A DNA stretch of 7,603 nt from Marinagarivorans sp. UBA5868 (lineage in GTDB: Bacteria > Pseudomonadota > Gammaproteobacteria > Pseudomonadales > Cellvibrionaceae). Under the pieces are notes generated by a model, which saw only the letters and a program-made list of their open reading frames with translations, was not told the origin of the DNA and searched no databases. Positions 5,997 to 7,603 of this stretch are shown in pieces. Numbering within the stretch: position 1 is the first letter of the stretch; each line of letters opens with the position of its first letter. Location: the NCBI GenBank assembly GCA_002432095.1, contig DJFQ01000074.1:3635-11237 (forward strand). The letters are read 5' to 3'. The translations under genes and the position numbers were made by a program.

Positions 5997-6452
5997 CTAT
6001 AGCTTGCCAGCCGATTTCTGACGGCGCTTCTCCGAAACTGCTGTATTGAGATCCGGGCGATTGGCTGCGCGTGTGACACATTCCGGTATCTGCTCACGCG
6101 AGGCGGAGGCAGCACTTTCTCGCACCCGAAATTCCCCAGGGCTCTTGCCGATAATATCGTTGAAAATGCGCCCAAAGGTGCCAAGGCTGTTCCAACCGGT
6201 AAGCAGCGCGATTTCAGTGATCGGTAAATCCGTATCGCGAAGCAGCGCTGTGGCTCGCTCGATGCGGCGCGTAAGCAGATATCTATGTGGCGGCAAGCCA
6301 AAAGCCTTTTTAAATTCCCGCGCAAAATGTGCTTCGGAAACCGCACTGACTTCAGCCAAACGCTTGACTGGCCAATCTTCGTGAGGTGCGCCATCCATTC
6401 TGTCTTTTGATCGCAGCAGTCTGCGTAATAAGTCGGGGCTTTGGCTCATCAT
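5997..6452 (-). CDS. Short AraC/XylS-type transcriptional regulator without sensor domain
   Basis: A protein of about 151 aa that is essentially one AraC DNA-binding domain. The first helix-turn-helix is VKRLAEVSAVSEAHFAREF (29-47). The linker helix is PPHRYLLTRRIERATALLRD (54-73). The second helix-turn-helix is ITEIALLTGWNSLGTFGRIF (78-97), ending in GKSPGEFR (102-109). The C-terminal tail has IPECVTRAANRPDLNTAVSE (122-141), which I recall from other short AraC proteins located beside VOC genes. No ligand-binding domain is present, so it may respond to its own level or to a partner. The start is uncertain: ATG at 6452 or 6449, or GTG at 6494 (165 aa); none has a good ribosome binding site. 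It is first in an operon with the VOC and membrane-protein genes and diverges from the plus-strand gene at 6689. Confidence 0.87.
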   Translation of the reverse strand: MMSQSPDLLRRLLRSKDRMDGAPHEDWPVKRLAEVSAVSEAHFAREFKKAFGLPPHRYLLTRRIERATALLRDTDLPITEIALLTGWNSLGTFGRIFNDIIGKSPGEFRVRESAASASREQIPECVTRAANRPDLNTAVSEKRRQKSAGKL

Positions 6453-6624
6453 AGATAGCAATGTTGTGACTGAAACCTGCGTCGTGCGCGACACGCCATG
6501 TAGAGCGCGCTGAGCACCTGCAAATAAGTGGAGTGGAGCGCGAGCCGCCTTGTACCATGCCTGCGGTAACCCCGCCAGGCGGATTCGTCATAAGCCGACC
6601 AAGCCTAATAAGGCGCAGCATCGC

Positions 6625-6651
6625 TCAAGCTTTGCGGAAGGCGGCCGATAA
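6625..6651 (+). promoter_or_regulatory. Sigma-28 (FliA) flagellar-type promoter
   Basis: The -35 box TCAAGCTT (6625-6632) matches six of eight bases of TAAAGTTT. It is followed by exactly 11 bp and then a perfect -10 box GCCGATAA (6644-6651). Spacing and -10 are the enterobacterial FliA consensus, and TCAAG is a common -35 core in other gammaproteobacteria. Transcription would start near 6659, about 30 bp before the ATG at 6689, in the direction of that gene. It lies outside the AraC-type gene, in the 236-bp divergent region. Confidence 0.75.
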
Positions 6652-6688
6652 CAGCGGAAAGCCCTTTATTTTGCAACCTGGTTCCGCG

Positions 6689-7603
6689 ATGGTGTCTATC
6701 AATAACACCCTGATCAACCGTTTTGCGGCAACGCAGCAAGCGGCGAAATCTGATCCAGTGCATCTCCTCTCCAATCGTCATGCGAAACCTCTGGAGCAAA
6801 CCACATCCGAATCCGAATCAAGCCGCACCTATTCTGATGGAACCGCGTTAACCTACGCCAACCCTGCGCACCGGGCAGCCCTTTCTTCTCAGTATGTCCC
6901 CAAGGAATCCCCAGGTGCTGAGTCACCACCCACCAGCCAGTTCGACCGCATGAGCGCCGTCAAAGCACTTGTGGCGCGCTATAAAAGCGTGACGGAAGCG
7001 GGCGCTCACCTGAATTTGTCAAAGACCGGAGAGTTATTCGACCTCACAATTAAAACCAAAGACGGCGATACGATCACTCTGAACATTGGTGCCGATGTCT
7101 TCCTTACCAATAAAGGCGGAGAAGCATCGCTGGTGGGCGAATCCAACTTTTCATTTACGGTTGCCGGTGAACTCAGTGATAAAGAACGAGAGGCCATAGA
7201 TTCGCTAGTCGGTCGTTTGAGCGATATTGCCGGCGCTTATCAAAAAGATGGCTGGGCGGATGTGGAATTTCTGGATGTGCTGGATGGCGATTTGATTGCT
7301 GGGTTAGATCTCAGCATCACCGGTGAGGACACCAAGGCATTGACGATTACCTACGATGTCAATTCCGATTCGGGCACCCATACACTGGCCGTCAATCAGA
7401 ATGATTATGAGTATGAAATAAACGCGGAATTAATTCGCGCTTCGACCGATCTCTCTCTGGAGAAAAATGAAGTTTATTTGCAATACCAGCAGATGTTAAT
7501 TGACACCACCAGATCCTATAAAGCGGGGGAATTTTCGGGCGGCGTAAAAAGCATGGATGCTGCGGAATTTTTTCTCGATGGACTAGAAGCTATCCTCACG
7601 CCG
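6689..7603 (+). CDS. Hypothetical protein with probable FliA-dependent expression, C-terminus beyond the window
   Basis: 305 codons are visible with no stop up to the right edge. There is no signal peptide, transmembrane segment or cysteine. Residues about 30-85 are Ser/Glu/Pro-rich and look disordered. From about 88 the protein is ordered. A helix (VKALVARYKSV, 91-101) is followed by a beta-rich stretch with ELFDLTIKTKDGDTITLNIG (115-134) and NFSFTVAGELSDKEREAIDS (153-172). An amphipathic helix (LVGRLSDIAGAYQKDG) comes next, then acidic VEFLDVLDGD (192-201) and more beta strands. I have a loose memory of uncharacterised gammaproteobacterial proteins with the same FSF.VEGEL.. plus helix pattern, but give no family name. 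Start at ATG 6689 fits the FliA promoter about 30 bp upstream. The frame is open back to 6470, with an ATG at 6557, but that part is rich in rare codons (CTA, ATA, AGG, CGA) and would contain the promoter. No strong ribosome binding site is visible. Confidence 0.78.
   Translation, partial: MVSINNTLINRFAATQQAAKSDPVHLLSNRHAKPLEQTTSESESSRTYSDGTALTYANPAHRAALSSQYVPKESPGAESPPTSQFDRMSAVKALVARYKSVTEAGAHLNLSKTGELFDLTIKTKDGDTITLNIGADVFLTNKGGEASLVGESNFSFTVAGELSDKEREAIDSLVGRLSDIAGAYQKDGWADVEFLDVLDGDLIAGLDLSITGEDTKALTITYDVNSDSGTHTLAVNQNDYEYEINAELIRASTDLSLEKNEVYLQYQQMLIDTTRSYKAGEFSGGVKSMDAAEFFLDGLEAILTP

Noticed and set aside
5549..6394. Long 281-codon open frame containing the VOC domain at its C-terminus
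   Set aside because: The first ~142 codons overlap the AraC-type gene in another frame and have no domain character. A strong GGAGG site defines the VOC start at 5968.
6557..6688. Upstream ATG (6557) that would lengthen the plus-strand hypothetical protein by 44 residues
   Set aside because: The added codons are rich in rare types, there is no ribosome binding site, and the FliA promoter lies inside the extension.

Overview
The window looks like chromosomal DNA from a Gram-negative proteobacterium, most likely a gammaproteobacterium. The evidence is moderate GC content, purine-rich Shine-Dalgarno sites, proteobacterial-style families, and a textbook flagellar sigma-28 (FliA) promoter. A genus cannot be assigned from sequence alone.

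Left two thirds (1-4761, minus strand): a compact cluster for tRNA-independent amino acid activation on a carrier protein. In transcription order it holds an 86-aa carrier protein (4761-4501), an acyl-CoA dehydrogenase-fold flavoprotein (4494-3307) and a class II aminoacyl-tRNA-synthetase-like amino acid:[carrier protein] ligase (3304-2399). A spacer of about 200 bp with a striking triplet-periodic repeat follows. Then come a DUF1839 protein (2197-1187) and a family 2 glycoside hydrolase-like protein that starts inside the DUF1839 stop codon (ATGA overlap) and runs off the left edge. The likely order of events is that the ligase adenylates a small amino acid and loads it on the carrier's phosphopantetheine, the flavoprotein may oxidise the bound aminoacyl group, and DUF1839 may transfer it to an acceptor. 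The glycosidase-like protein hints that the acceptor or product carries sugar. Only the ligase/carrier step rests on known family biochemistry; the end product is unknown.

Middle (4762-5315): a gap with no convincing gene. It contains the cluster's leader with a perfect AT palindrome, a lone TATAAT, and a long inverted repeat.

Right third: a second minus-strand operon (6452-5316) encodes a short AraC-type regulator without a sensor domain, a VOC/glyoxalase-like protein and a small two-helix membrane protein. Diverging from it on the plus strand is a partial gene (6689-7603, continuing past the right edge) for a Cys-free, beta-rich hypothetical protein. It is preceded by a near-consensus FliA promoter (6625-6651), which would place it in the flagellar/motility regulon.
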